Under the pieces are notes generated by a model. That model made no database searches, was not told the DNA's origin, and saw only the letters and a list, made by a program, of their open reading frames with translations. From CAZFDT01 sp964518335 (GTDB taxonomy: Bacteria; Planctomycetota; Phycisphaerae; Phycisphaerales; Phycisphaeraceae), in contig CAZFDT010000021.1 in assembly GCA_964518335.1 (NCBI GenBank), positions 1 through 64,000 on the forward strand: DNA of 64,000 bases. The letters are read 5' to 3'. Both the position numbers and the translations under genes were made by a program. Below, piece after piece: positions 8,641-17,886 of the stretch (within the stretch, counting starts at the first letter, position 1; each line of letters begins with the position of its first letter).

Positions 8641-9519
8641 ATGACTTCTCGACGCCATTACGCTTTCACCCTCGTGGAACTGCTGGTGGTCATCAGCATC
8701 ATCGCGCTGTTGATCTCGCTGATGCTCCCGGCGTTGGGCACGGCGCGCGAGCAGTCGCGCACCATCGTCTGCATGTCGAACGTTCGCCAGACGTTTGTGG
8801 CACTGAGCAACTACGCGTCACAGCAGCGCGACTATGCCCCGCCGGGCGATGCGGCCACGGGCAGCGGCTATGAAAACTGGGTGTCGATTCTGCTGCATGG
8901 GGGTCACATTCAGTATCAAGTGGACTACTACACGCCCGCCGAGGAGTCGGCGAAGTACGGCAATATGGGCACCAGTGCCAACCGGGGCGTGTTCCGTTGC
9001 CCCTCGGACCTGGGCGCGGTGCGGCGCCTGGACTGGTCGCCCGGCGACAACGCCCGCAGTCGATCATTCTTCGCGGAAGGTCCATACCACGACGACCTGC
9101 AGAAGCTCCACCGCATCAACTCCCCCAGCCGCCTGAAGGCGGTGGTGGACACGAGCTACGGCATCAACGGCAGCTATGGCTTCCTGGGCAACTGGAACTG
9201 GCACACCCGCTATTTCTTCCGCAACCACAACCTTTGGCAGAACGACGCCAACACCGTTGCCGGCCGCACGCTGCCCAAGTTTTCGATCATCAATCGTCCC
9301 AGCCGGTTCGCCCTGATTTTCGACGGCATCTATATGCTCGACGAGGACTGCTCGAAGATCGCCGGGCGGCACAAGGGACGAACTGTCACCAACGTGCTCA
9401 GCGCCGACGGCAGCGCGGCCAGCGTGTTGCGTCGCACCGCGATTCCTCCGTCGGGCATGGGCAACTTCGCCACGCTCAGCAACTATCCTCGTTTTCAGTG
9501 GCGACTGGATCAACCGTGA
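8641..9519 (+). CDS. Type II secretion-like pseudopilin (prepilin-type N-terminal domain)
   Basis: 292 residues. The short basic leader MTSRRHYA is followed by FTLVELLVVISIIALLISLM, the prepilin peptidase site and hydrophobic helix, with the conserved Glu at +5 (F9 counted as +1). The C-terminal globular part has the DUF1559-like pattern of planctomycete pseudopilins: CPSD, SYGINGSYG and LIFDG blocks. Families of this type are expanded in planctomycetes and sit beside LacI regulators and PEP-CTERM genes, as here. A role in a surface or secretion structure for polysaccharide uptake is inferred. The gene ends 44 bases before the LacI start. Confidence 0.9.
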   Translation: MTSRRHYAFTLVELLVVISIIALLISLMLPALGTAREQSRTIVCMSNVRQTFVALSNYASQQRDYAPPGDAATGSGYENWVSILLHGGHIQYQVDYYTPAEESAKYGNMGTSANRGVFRCPSDLGAVRRLDWSPGDNARSRSFFAEGPYHDDLQKLHRINSPSRLKAVVDTSYGINGSYGFLGNWNWHTRYFFRNHNLWQNDANTVAGRTLPKFSIINRPSRFALIFDGIYMLDEDCSKIAGRHKGRTVTNVLSADGSAASVLRRTAIPPSGMGNFATLSNYPRFQWRLDQP

Positions 9520-9563
9520 GCAGATCCATATCCAGCCAGGGGTCGCCAGGAGCAAGTCCACCC

Positions 9564-10577
9564 ATGCCCAAGCTCAGCGGCAAACCGAGCCTCAAGGACG
9601 TGGCCCAGAGCGCCGGCGTGTCGGCGCCGACGGTCAGCCGCATCCTCAACAATCGGCGCGACGGTTTTTCGGTCCGGCCGGAGGTGCGCGACCGTGTGGT
9701 CAACGTGGCCCGCGAGCTGTCGTATCGGCCGCACCTGTTGGCGCAGTCGCTGCGCAAAAAGTCGATGCGCATCGTGGGTGTGCTGGGCATACACGTGCCC
9801 ATCATCCTGCCCGACGACGTGATTCGCGGACTGGTCGAGGTGTTCGAGGCCAACGGCATCAAGCTGTCCACCTACTTTTCGCCGACGATCGAGGCGTCGC
9901 ACGACCTGCCACCTTGGCGCATTGACGGGGCGATCGTGGCGGGCGTGCTCAAGCCCGGCGATCTCAAGGCGCTGGAGAAGTCGCGGCTGTCATACGTGAG
10001 CATCAACGGTTGGGCTGGGCCGCACGGCGGATCGGTCTGCTACGACGATGCCGACGGCACGCGCCAGGCGCTGTCGCACCTGGTGCAGTTGGGTCATCGC
10101 CGCATCGCTTACCTCAACGCCCACGGTCCTTGGCGGACGCATCCGTCGGTGCAGGCCCGTCACGACGCCTATTGCGCCTTCATGAACGAAGCCGGCCTCG
10201 AGCCCGTGCCCGGCCACGATCGGGCGTGGCCCGAAGACGAACGCCACGCCCTGCTGCGCCAGTGGGTCGAACGCGACGGCGTCACCGCGGTGCTGGCGTA
10301 CCAGCACTATCAGGCCCTCGAATTGATGCACGCGGCGTACGAGCTGGGGTACACCCCGCCCCAGCGATTGAGCGTGGTGTGCTTCAACGATGAATACATC
10401 GGCCGCATGGTCTATCCGCAACTGACGGTGGTGAGGCTGCCCACGTATGAGGCCGGCCGCAAGGCGGCGTCGATGCTCATGCAGCGCATGGGCAAGGAGC
10501 TGCCGACCACGCAGCCGGTGGTGCTCAAGCCCGACCTGATCGTTCGCGGCTCGACCGCGCCTCCTGCATCGCCATGA
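9564..10577 (+). CDS. LacI-family transcriptional regulator
   Basis: A 337-residue regulator. The N-terminal helix-turn-helix reads SLKDVAQSAGVSAPTVSRIL (residues 8-27), followed by the hinge region RPHLLAQSLRKKS. The rest is a periplasmic-binding-protein-like sensor domain with GHRRIAYL and DLIVRGST, typical of sugar-responsive members. The ATG at 9564 follows AGGAGC. It probably senses a sugar released by the island's enzymes. Candidate operators are at 6611-6624 and 6804-6817, in the promoters of the divergent genes upstream. No copy of the motif was seen in front of this gene or the large downstream gene, so these may be read through from 6774. Confidence 0.93.
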   Translation: MPKLSGKPSLKDVAQSAGVSAPTVSRILNNRRDGFSVRPEVRDRVVNVARELSYRPHLLAQSLRKKSMRIVGVLGIHVPIILPDDVIRGLVEVFEANGIKLSTYFSPTIEASHDLPPWRIDGAIVAGVLKPGDLKALEKSRLSYVSINGWAGPHGGSVCYDDADGTRQALSHLVQLGHRRIAYLNAHGPWRTHPSVQARHDAYCAFMNEAGLEPVPGHDRAWPEDERHALLRQWVERDGVTAVLAYQHYQALELMHAAYELGYTPPQRLSVVCFNDEYIGRMVYPQLTVVRLPTYEAGRKAASMLMQRMGKELPTTQPVVLKPDLIVRGSTAPPASP

Positions 10578-10665
10578 TGCCGCTGCTGCGTCGGACCCCC
10601 GCCTCGCTCCGCCGCGACGCTTGCCCCGATCGTGCGAATACCTGTTGACCAGGGAGTATGAAGCG

Positions 10666-13600
10666 ATGCGTATCGTGACCATTATGCGCCGATGGCTTGT
10701 GATCGCATGGGCGGCGACGGCGACCGCTGCAGTGGCCCAGCCTCAGAACCCGCTCCCCGGTCATCGCACCTACGGCGCGTGGCACAGCGCGGCGATCGGC
10801 GGCGGGGGGTATCTGCAACAGGTGCATTTTTCCCCCTCATCGCCCCAGCGCATCTACCTGACCAGCGACGTGGGCGGCTTCTACCGTAGCGATGACGCCG
10901 GCCGCACCTGGCGCATGCTCCACGGCAACCTGCCCGACAACGCCGGGGGCAGCTACTGCCGCGGGCTGTGGCCGGACCCCGACGACGCCGATCGCTTCCT
11001 CGTCGCGGTCGATCACGGCATCTACCTCACCACCGACGGGGGCATGACGTTCGAGCGCACGCTCAAGGAATCCTTCCACGGCAACAGCCCGTCGCGCAAC
11101 CACGGGTTCATCCTCGTGAGCAGCCCGCGCGACCCGAACGTGCTGCTTGCCGCCGCCGACCGGCAGGGCGTCTATCGCTCCACCGACCGCGGGCTGACCT
11201 GGGCGCATCACGGCCCGACGAACCTGTGGTATCCCAGCGCCGTGGTGTTCGATCCGCACCATCCCGAGCGCGTGTGGCTTTGCGTGAACGGGTGGAAGGA
11301 CGGGTCCAACCGCGAGCTGGGGCTGTGGCGCAGCGACGACGAGGGCCAGACGTGGACGAAGCTCAGCGAGCAATCGCCCAGCGAGTTCGTGCAGGACCCG
11401 CAAGCGCCCGGCACGTTTTACGGCCTGATCAAGCAGCGGCCGGTGCGCAGCATGGACGAGGCGTTGACGTGGGAGCCGTTCGACGCCGGGCTTCCCTCCG
11501 CCGGCAAGGGCGCGCGCGATGACGGCCTCTATGCCTCGATCGTGGCGCACGAGAACACCATTGCCCTGGGCGGACACGGCGGACATTGCTATCTGCTCGA
11601 CCGCGATGCCGCGGCCTGGACGCTGATCCCGCGCGGCACGGTGGACGAGGGCGACTGGTGGGGCCGCATGCGTCCCGACATCCATCAGCACTTCGGCAGT
11701 GCGCTGGGCTTTCTGGCGATCAACCCGCACAACCCCGACCAGTGGTTCTTCACCGACTGGTACGCGATCTATCAGAGTCCCGACGCCGGCCGAAGCTGGA
11801 CGCTGTGCCTCGACGGCATCGAGCTGACCGTGCTGCACGGCGTCACGCAGGATCCGCATCAGCCTCGAACGGTTCACATCGGCATGGCGGACCTGGGCTA
11901 CTTCCGGTCCGAGGATGCCCTGGATTCGATCCAGTGGGTGCGAAAGGACATCAGCAACAACATACGTCCGCTCAGCGCGTCGCTCGCGCAGGCGGGGCGG
12001 TTGTACGCGGTGGGCCCTGCCCAGTGGCACTGGTACGCGAATCAGGTGTTCATCAGCGACGACGCGGGTCGAACGTGGCGACGGTCGGAGATGACCGGCC
12101 TGCCCGAGTTGAGCCAACGTCGCACGAACACGATCGCCGCCGATGCCGCGCGGCCCCAGACGGTATATGTCACCGTATCGGGCAGCGTCGGCCGTGACCA
12201 GGGCGGCGTGTATCGCAGCGGCGACGGCGGCCGGTCGTGGACGTGGATCGGCCACGGTCTGCCCGACGGCGAATCGCTGTTCCGCGAGAATATCTGGGCG
12301 CACGGCCCCGAGCTGGCGTCGTCAGCCGACGGCTCCATGGTCGCCATCAGCATCGACCGCAACCGCGCTTTTCGCTACGACCCCGACAGCGCGCAGTGGA
12401 CCGGCGTCCCATCGGCGATGGGCGGCGCCGCGTTCGCCGTGTTCGCCGATCCGCATCACGCGGGGCGCTACTACCTGTGCCGAAAGGAAGGCGGTCTGTG
12501 GCGCAGCGATAACGGTGGCCGATCGTGGACGCGCTTACTGCAACGACCGGCCCACTGGCTGGCGGTGGATCACGCGGCGCCCGGGTGGCTGGCGCTGGTG
12601 AGCGAGACGGACGTGCTGCTGAGCCTCGACGACGGCAAGCAATGGTCACAGCTCGATCGCTCGCTGCCCTATCGTCACATGCGTAACCAGGTGGCGTTTG
12701 CCGGTGATCGCCTCGTGGTGGGGACGGGCGGCAACGGCGTGTTCTGGATGCATGTCGCCGATGCGCCGCGTCCGACGATCGCCGCGGCGGCGACGCCGCC
12801 GATCGGCCTGGGCGCGGGATCGCCGTCGCCGCTGCGCAACGGCGGCATGGAGGAAGGCGACCAGACGCCATCGCACTGGGACCTCTCCAGCTACCGCGAG
12901 GGAAAGATCGCGCTCGCGCGTGACACGACCGTGGCCCGCACCGGCCGCGCGTCGCTGAAGCTGCAGACCGAAGGCAAGGCGGCGAGCTTCGCGCACCAGA
13001 TGCTCACGCCCAGGCCCGACGGCCCATTCGTGGTCAGCGGCTTTGCGCGGACCCAGGGACAGTTCGAGCGCGTGCAGGTGGCGGTGCAGGTGTTCGACGC
13101 CAAGTGGCGACAGATCGACTGGAAGACGGTCGCGGACGTGAAGGGTGCGGCGGGCCAATGGATCGGATTCGAGCAGAGGTTGCAGTTGCCCAAGGAAGGC
13201 GCCTACGCCCTGCTGGGTCTGTCGGTGTCCGGCGACGGCGCGGCGTGGCTGGATGACGTGTCCGTCACGGTTGTGCCGGCCACACAGGAGGCCGGGCGTG
13301 GCGGCGCGACGAACGCCAGTGCGGCCGAACCGTTGCCACAGGTCGTGCCCGCCAATGATGCTCGACTGCAGTACGGCGGGCGCATGGATCGACGCGATCC
13401 CAAAGCGCCGCGGGCCACGTGGTCGCACACCGGTGTGCGCGTGCGTTTCGAGGGTCGCGCCCTCAATGCGTTGGTCACGGGGGGCCAGCATCAGATCGTG
13501 ATCGACGGCACAGACGCGGGCATCCTCCACACGCGCGAGGGCGTGCAGCGGTATCGCATCGCCGAAGGCCTGGGGCCTGGCGAGCACACCGTCGAGCTGT

Positions 13601-16554
13601 GGAAGCGCACCGAGCCGTGCTTCGGCATCGTCAGCTTCCACGGGATCGAGCTCGAAGCCGACGCCAGGCTGCTCGAATCGGCGCCGCGACCTCGCAGCAT
13701 TGAACTCATCGGAGATTCCATCGCCACCGGCCACGGCAACGAAGGCACCAACCCACGCGACCCCTTCGGACCCGACACGCAGAACGCATGGCTGGCCTAC
13801 GGCGCGATCGCCGCACGCATGCTCGACGCCGACTACACCTGCATCGGCTGGTCCGGTCGGAAAATGTGGCCCAACGACACCATCGGCGAGCTCTACGACT
13901 TCGCCATCCCGCAGGAGCAGCGGCGATGGGACTTCTCGAGCGGCCAACCCTCGGTCGTTGTCATCGCGCTGGGCGCCAATGACTTTCGCAACGGTCCGCC
14001 CGAGCGTGCCGGCTGGACCGCAGCCTACGTTCAGTTCGTCGGGCGCGTCCGCAGCCGCTATCCCGAGGCCCGCATCGTCGTCGCCTCCGCTCCGACGCTG
14101 GCCGGCGGCTGGCGCACCACCCTGATCGAGTATCTGCAGCAGGTCGTCACCACGTGTCACGAGGCGGGCGACAAGGCCGTGTCGCTGATGACCTTCAGCG
14201 AGCCGCCGGGTCAGGAGGGTGTAGGAGCCAACTATCACCCGAGCCTGCGCACGCACCGCCGACTGGCGGGCGAGCTTGCCGCGGCGCTGGCGACGCAGAT
14301 GGGCTGGTCGGCCAAACCCATCGACGAAGTGCTGCAGCGGTACGAGGCGACGGCGGCCAGCGCGGACCTGCCTCAGCGCATCGAGCCGTCAGACGCACGG
14401 CTGCGTTACGTCGGCCGATTTCTGCGAAACGACGCCGGAGCGATGACCTGCGCCTGGCCCCATTCGTCGCTGTCATTTCAGGTGCGAGCGTCCGCCGTGC
14501 AGGCCCGCATCGGCGACAGCGGCAACAACCGCGTGCAGGTGTTCATCGACGGCAAGCCCCGGCCCGCCATCGCGCTGCGAGCCGGCACGCACGTGTACAC
14601 GCTCGCGGACAACCTGCCCGCCGATCGCACGCATCGCATCGAGATCATTCGCATCACCGAGGCGCTGTTCGGCGACACCACGTTCGCCGGGTTGTGCCTT
14701 CCGCAGGACGGCGCACTGCTGCAACCTCATGTGCGACCACGAGCCATCGAGATCATCGGCGACTCGATCAGCGCGGGATACGGCAACGAAGCGCCGGACC
14801 AGACGCACAAGTTTGAATCGGCAACCCAGAATGCCGCGATGGCTTACGGCGGCCTTGTGGCGCGGGCGCTCGACGCCGACCTGCACGTCATCGCATGGTC
14901 GGGCAAGCTGCTGTGGCCCAACAACACGATGACAGAACTGTACTCGCGCGTGCTGCCGCAGCGCGCCGAGCCGATGTGGGACGCCGCCGCCGCAGGATGG
15001 TCGCCCCAGGTCATCGTCATCAACCTCGGCACCAACGACTTTGCCGGGGGCAATCCCCAGCGTGACGGCTGGACGCAGGCGTGCATCGACTTCGTACGCT
15101 CGGTGCGCAGCGGGCATCCGCAGGCCATGATCTACCTGGCGGTCGGCCCGATGCTCTCGGATGAGCACTCGCCCAGTGGCAGCGCGCTGACCACGATCAA
15201 GCGGTATCTTGCCGATGCGATCGACCAGTTGCGCGCCGGCGGCGACGACCGCGTGCGGCTGCTCACCTTCGCCACTCAGCATGGAGACAATGGCTTCGGC
15301 GCCGGCTGGCACCCTTCCATCAGGACGCATCAGATCATGGCTGAACACCTCACTCAGACCTTGCAGCAGGACATGGACTGGACCACCAACGCCTTCCGCG
15401 TGGACACCGATTTCCCCGGCGGGAATGCGGTGATCGAGTCGGTCGAGGCAGACGAGATTCGTCTGCGCCCGGACCTGCGCGACACCGAGGGGAACTGGTT
15501 CTACTGGTCGGTGCGAGTGCGGGGCGCGGCTGGACGCACACTTCGGTTCCGCTTCACCGCTCAGGATCCATTGGCGGACCGCGGGCCGGCCATGTCGAGC
15601 GACGGAGGCATCACCTGGCGCTGGCTGGGACGCGAGGACGGTCGACGAGATCGTTTCACGCTGACCGTGCCCGAGGACGCGAACGAGGTGATCCTGAGCT
15701 ACGGCATGAACTACACCCGCCGCGACTGGGACCGCTTCATCGCGTCGCTGCCGTCGGCCGCTGCAGTGGACTTGGCCACGCTGGCGACGACGCGCAAGGG
15801 CCGCGATGTGCCTTTGCTGCGCCTCGGCCGACTCGACGGCCAGGCGGCGCATCGCCTGCTGCTCACCGCACGGACGCACGCCTGCGAGATGATGGCCAAC
15901 TACGTCATCGAAGGCTTCCTCGCCGCGGCGGTGGCCGACGACGAGGTGGGCCGGTGGTTCGCATCGCAGGTCGAGCTCGCGGCCGTGCCCTTCATGGATG
16001 TGGACGGCGTCGAGGAGGGCGACCAGGGCAAGAATCGCCGGCCTCGCGATCACAATCGCGACTACGCGCCGCCTCACGCCCATGTCGAAACCGCGGCACT
16101 CGTCGCCTGGGCACGCACGTTCTTCGACGGCCGGCCGGTTACGGCGATCGACCTGCACTGCCCCTGGATTCACGGCGGGTACAACGAGCAGGTCTTCCAG
16201 CCCGGCGCCGAGGACCCCGCGCGATGGGACCAGCAGCAGCGGTTCGCCACCCTCGTCAGCCGGATACGGCAGGGCCCGATCTCCTACGGCCCCGATCTGG
16301 ACCTGCCCTTCGGCCAGGACTGGAACACCGGCGCCAACTATCACCAGGGTCTGAGCACCTCCCGTTGGGCCGCGACGCAACCCGGCATCGTGCTGGCCAC
16401 CACGATGGAGATCCCCTACGCCACCGCCAGCGGCGTCGAGGTCAACCCCGCATCCCTTCGCGCTTTGGGCCGTGATCTGGCACACGCCCTCAAACTGCAC
16501 CTGGCCGCGGACGAAGCGGTCAGCCCGTCACAGGCTCGTCCTGCTCGACAATGA
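10666..16554 (+). CDS. Giant exported multidomain glycan/peptide-active protein (propeller, two SGNH esterases, M14 peptidase)
   Basis: 1962 residues. A signal peptide (MRRWLVIAWAATATAAVAQ) begins at the second Met. Residues about 38-698 are BNR/sortilin-type propeller repeats with many SDDAGRTWR-like Asp boxes, as in GH74-like proteins. About 722-870 is a CBM4/9-like sandwich. Two tandem CE2-like modules follow, each a jelly-roll plus SGNH hydrolase: GDS with S1018, GAND, YHPS with H1191; then GDS with S1367, GTND, WHPS with H1549. Residues about 1577-1700 resemble the N-terminal domain of cytosolic carboxypeptidases. The M14 zinc domain has H1738-A-C-E1741, RPRDHNRDY, H1831 and E1915. ATG at 10666 follows AGGGAG; ATG 10684 is the alternative. 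It probably deacetylates and trims a complex glycan or glycopeptide. Confidence 0.85.
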   Translation: MRIVTIMRRWLVIAWAATATAAVAQPQNPLPGHRTYGAWHSAAIGGGGYLQQVHFSPSSPQRIYLTSDVGGFYRSDDAGRTWRMLHGNLPDNAGGSYCRGLWPDPDDADRFLVAVDHGIYLTTDGGMTFERTLKESFHGNSPSRNHGFILVSSPRDPNVLLAAADRQGVYRSTDRGLTWAHHGPTNLWYPSAVVFDPHHPERVWLCVNGWKDGSNRELGLWRSDDEGQTWTKLSEQSPSEFVQDPQAPGTFYGLIKQRPVRSMDEALTWEPFDAGLPSAGKGARDDGLYASIVAHENTIALGGHGGHCYLLDRDAAAWTLIPRGTVDEGDWWGRMRPDIHQHFGSALGFLAINPHNPDQWFFTDWYAIYQSPDAGRSWTLCLDGIELTVLHGVTQDPHQPRTVHIGMADLGYFRSEDALDSIQWVRKDISNNIRPLSASLAQAGRLYAVGPAQWHWYANQVFISDDAGRTWRRSEMTGLPELSQRRTNTIAADAARPQTVYVTVSGSVGRDQGGVYRSGDGGRSWTWIGHGLPDGESLFRENIWAHGPELASSADGSMVAISIDRNRAFRYDPDSAQWTGVPSAMGGAAFAVFADPHHAGRYYLCRKEGGLWRSDNGGRSWTRLLQRPAHWLAVDHAAPGWLALVSETDVLLSLDDGKQWSQLDRSLPYRHMRNQVAFAGDRLVVGTGGNGVFWMHVADAPRPTIAAAATPPIGLGAGSPSPLRNGGMEEGDQTPSHWDLSSYREGKIALARDTTVARTGRASLKLQTEGKAASFAHQMLTPRPDGPFVVSGFARTQGQFERVQVAVQVFDAKWRQIDWKTVADVKGAAGQWIGFEQRLQLPKEGAYALLGLSVSGDGAAWLDDVSVTVVPATQEAGRGGATNASAAEPLPQVVPANDARLQYGGRMDRRDPKAPRATWSHTGVRVRFEGRALNALVTGGQHQIVIDGTDAGILHTREGVQRYRIAEGLGPGEHTVELWKRTEPCFGIVSFHGIELEADARLLESAPRPRSIELIGDSIATGHGNEGTNPRDPFGPDTQNAWLAYGAIAARMLDADYTCIGWSGRKMWPNDTIGELYDFAIPQEQRRWDFSSGQPSVVVIALGANDFRNGPPERAGWTAAYVQFVGRVRSRYPEARIVVASAPTLAGGWRTTLIEYLQQVVTTCHEAGDKAVSLMTFSEPPGQEGVGANYHPSLRTHRRLAGELAAALATQMGWSAKPIDEVLQRYEATAASADLPQRIEPSDARLRYVGRFLRNDAGAMTCAWPHSSLSFQVRASAVQARIGDSGNNRVQVFIDGKPRPAIALRAGTHVYTLADNLPADRTHRIEIIRITEALFGDTTFAGLCLPQDGALLQPHVRPRAIEIIGDSISAGYGNEAPDQTHKFESATQNAAMAYGGLVARALDADLHVIAWSGKLLWPNNTMTELYSRVLPQRAEPMWDAAAAGWSPQVIVINLGTNDFAGGNPQRDGWTQACIDFVRSVRSGHPQAMIYLAVGPMLSDEHSPSGSALTTIKRYLADAIDQLRAGGDDRVRLLTFATQHGDNGFGAGWHPSIRTHQIMAEHLTQTLQQDMDWTTNAFRVDTDFPGGNAVIESVEADEIRLRPDLRDTEGNWFYWSVRVRGAAGRTLRFRFTAQDPLADRGPAMSSDGGITWRWLGREDGRRDRFTLTVPEDANEVILSYGMNYTRRDWDRFIASLPSAAAVDLATLATTRKGRDVPLLRLGRLDGQAAHRLLLTARTHACEMMANYVIEGFLAAAVADDEVGRWFASQVELAAVPFMDVDGVEEGDQGKNRRPRDHNRDYAPPHAHVETAALVAWARTFFDGRPVTAIDLHCPWIHGGYNEQVFQPGAEDPARWDQQQRFATLVSRIRQGPISYGPDLDLPFGQDWNTGANYHQGLSTSRWAATQPGIVLATTMEIPYATASGVEVNPASLRALGRDLAHALKLHLAADEAVSPSQARPARQ

Positions 16555-16748
16555 GGTCATCCACATCGCACTTTGGCTTTGCATCAGGGTAGGTCACTGC
16601 AGCGGGGAATGAGTGTGACCGTGTCGGGGCTGAAGCAGGTGTGACAACACCGCCGCCCGTGACTTGCGTGAGTTCGCACAAACCCGTGACCTCAACGTTT
16701 TAGGCTCTTTGGCGGGTCTGCCTTTCGCCGTTCGTTGCACTTGCGAAT

Positions 16749-16915
16749 GCAGGGTGAAGACATTTACCTTTCGCCAGCGTTGACGTCCATGACGGAACCC
16801 CGATTCTGAGGTGGCCAGAGCCGATCGGACTCATGCTCAAAAACAGAGGAGAACTTGCTGATTTCGGCTCACAGGCGACCTGCACATGAGAATCGTTCAT
16901 ATGTCTTCACCCTGC
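16749..16915. repeat. 15-bp inverted repeat around 137 bp
   Basis: GCAGGGTGAAGACAT at 16749-16763 is repeated exactly in reverse complement at 16901-16915. In addition the 12-mer CTTGCGAATGCA occurs in direct orientation at 16740-16751 and 16915-16926. The enclosed 137 bp shows no recognisable gene. It could be a small non-autonomous element or a regulatory stem. Confidence 0.55.
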
Positions 16916-16932
16916 TTGCGAATGCAATCCAC

Positions 16933-16961
16933 TTGACAGCAGGGCGACGAAGTGCTAACAT
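16933..16961 (+). promoter_or_regulatory. Sigma-70 type promoter facing gene-free DNA
   Basis: TTGACA (16933-16938), a 17-base spacer and TAACAT (16956-16961) with an extended TG. The -10 block TGCTAACATATA is identical to one at 57958-57969. No reading frame starts soon after it, so it may drive a small RNA or a long rplS leader. Confidence 0.6.
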
Positions 16962-17253
16962 ATACCGAACTTTCCTGGCCGGCCTGTGCGCCGACCCAAC
17001 GGGGAACCCCCATGACCGTCGGTTCGTGCAAGGCGAGCGGGCATGCCCAAGGCCAATCGGGCCCGCGGCGCGCATTCATGGGGCATCCATGGGGCCATCA
17101 GAGGCATTCATCGTCGTCGGGCTCCCGGCGATGTCGCACGGGCAGCACCGATCGCGGGGGGCGAGTCATGCGGGGCGCGGGGCGGTGCGGGCTGGCGGGC
17201 GTGGGAGGTTGCAACAGGCGATCGCGGGAGCTTGCTGAACCGGCGGCGGGGCG

Positions 17254-17282
17254 TTCGACACCATGGGCAGACTTGATATACT
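17254..17282 (+). promoter_or_regulatory. Probable rplS promoter
   Basis: TTCGAC (17254-17259) with TATACT (17277-17282) at 17-base spacing, 70 bases upstream of the rplS start. Confidence 0.5.
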
Positions 17283-17351
17283 GTGTGGCTCGCCATGCCC
17301 CGGCGATAACCCGCGCCATCCCCCAGGCCCGGCCTGGCGAGGAGACTTATC

Positions 17352-17783
17352 ATGAGCAACGCCATCATCCAGGCCGTCGAAGAATCCCAGCTCAAGAAGG
17401 ACCTGCCCAAGCTGACCGTGGGCGACACCGTGGACGTTCACTTCCGCATCATCGAGGGCGAGAAGGAGCGCGTTCAGGTGTTCAACGGGGTGATCATCAG
17501 CATTGCGGGCGAGGGTCTGACGCAGATGGTGACCGTCCGCCGCATTGTCGCCAACGAAGGCGTCGAGCGCACCTTCCCGGTGCATTCGCCCAAGGTCGCC
17601 AAGGTCGAGGTGATCCGTCACGGGCACGTCCGCCGCAGCAAGCTGTATTACCTGCGCGAGCGTGTGGGCAAGCAGCGCCGCCTGCGCGATCGCCGTCGCG
17701 GTCTGGCGAGTCTCGCCCAGGCCCCGGAGGTTCCCGCCGACGAGTCGTCGGCCGTGGAACAGGGCGCCCCGGCCACGGCCTGA
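17352..17783 (+). CDS. rplS: 50S ribosomal protein L19
   Basis: 143 residues. Conserved L19 blocks are present: LPKLTVGDTVDVHFRIIEG, ERVQVFNGVIIS, TVRRIVANEGVERTFPVHSP, and VEVIRHGHVRRSKLYYLRER. The family is usually about 115 residues; here an acidic/Ala-rich tail (PEVPADESSAVEQGAPATA) extends the C-terminus. The start at 17352 follows GGCGAGGAGAC. L19 sits at the 30S-50S interface. The usual neighbours trmD and rimM are absent; lysS follows after a terminator. Confidence 0.97.
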   Translation: MSNAIIQAVEESQLKKDLPKLTVGDTVDVHFRIIEGEKERVQVFNGVIISIAGEGLTQMVTVRRIVANEGVERTFPVHSPKVAKVEVIRHGHVRRSKLYYLRERVGKQRRLRDRRRGLASLAQAPEVPADESSAVEQGAPATA

Positions 17784-17819
17784 CCTTTCGCCCCCGCCGC
17801 ACGCCGTCACGTGCAGGAA

Positions 17820-17868
17820 CCGCAGGAACCCCTCCGATCACGATCGGTTCCTGCGGTTGCTGTGTTTT
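17820..17868 (+). terminator. Rho-independent terminator after rplS
   Basis: Perfect 11-bp arms CCGCAGGAACC (17820-17830) and GGTTCCTGCGG (17846-17856) are followed by TTGCTGTGTTTT. Confidence 0.8.
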
Positions 17869-17886
17869 CGGTAGGATCATCGGCCC

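Larger units (their letters stand above)
16555..17351. other. Gene-free interval before rplS
   Basis: About 800 bases with no supported gene. It holds one YCACTGCARC motif (16594), the inverted repeat at 16749-16915, a strong promoter at 16933-16961 and the rplS-proximal promoter at 17254-17282. The 290 bases between the two promoters are GC-rich and could be a small RNA or a long leader. I looked for SRP, tmRNA and RNase P RNA signatures and saw none. Confidence 0.6.

Noticed and set aside
14473..16500. A 675-codon minus-strand frame opposite the giant enzyme
   Set aside because: Antisense to regions with intact SGNH and M14 catalytic motifs; the translation has no family resemblance.
16965..17253. 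SRP RNA, tmRNA or RNase P RNA between the two promoters
   Set aside because: The conserved cores of these RNAs (for example GGTCAGG...GGAAGG..AGCAG for SRP) were looked for and not found. Left as a candidate unknown RNA only.
17043..17276. Possible 77-residue gene before rplS
   Set aside because: No ribosome-binding site, Arg/Gly-rich by composition, and the rplS promoter lies at its end.
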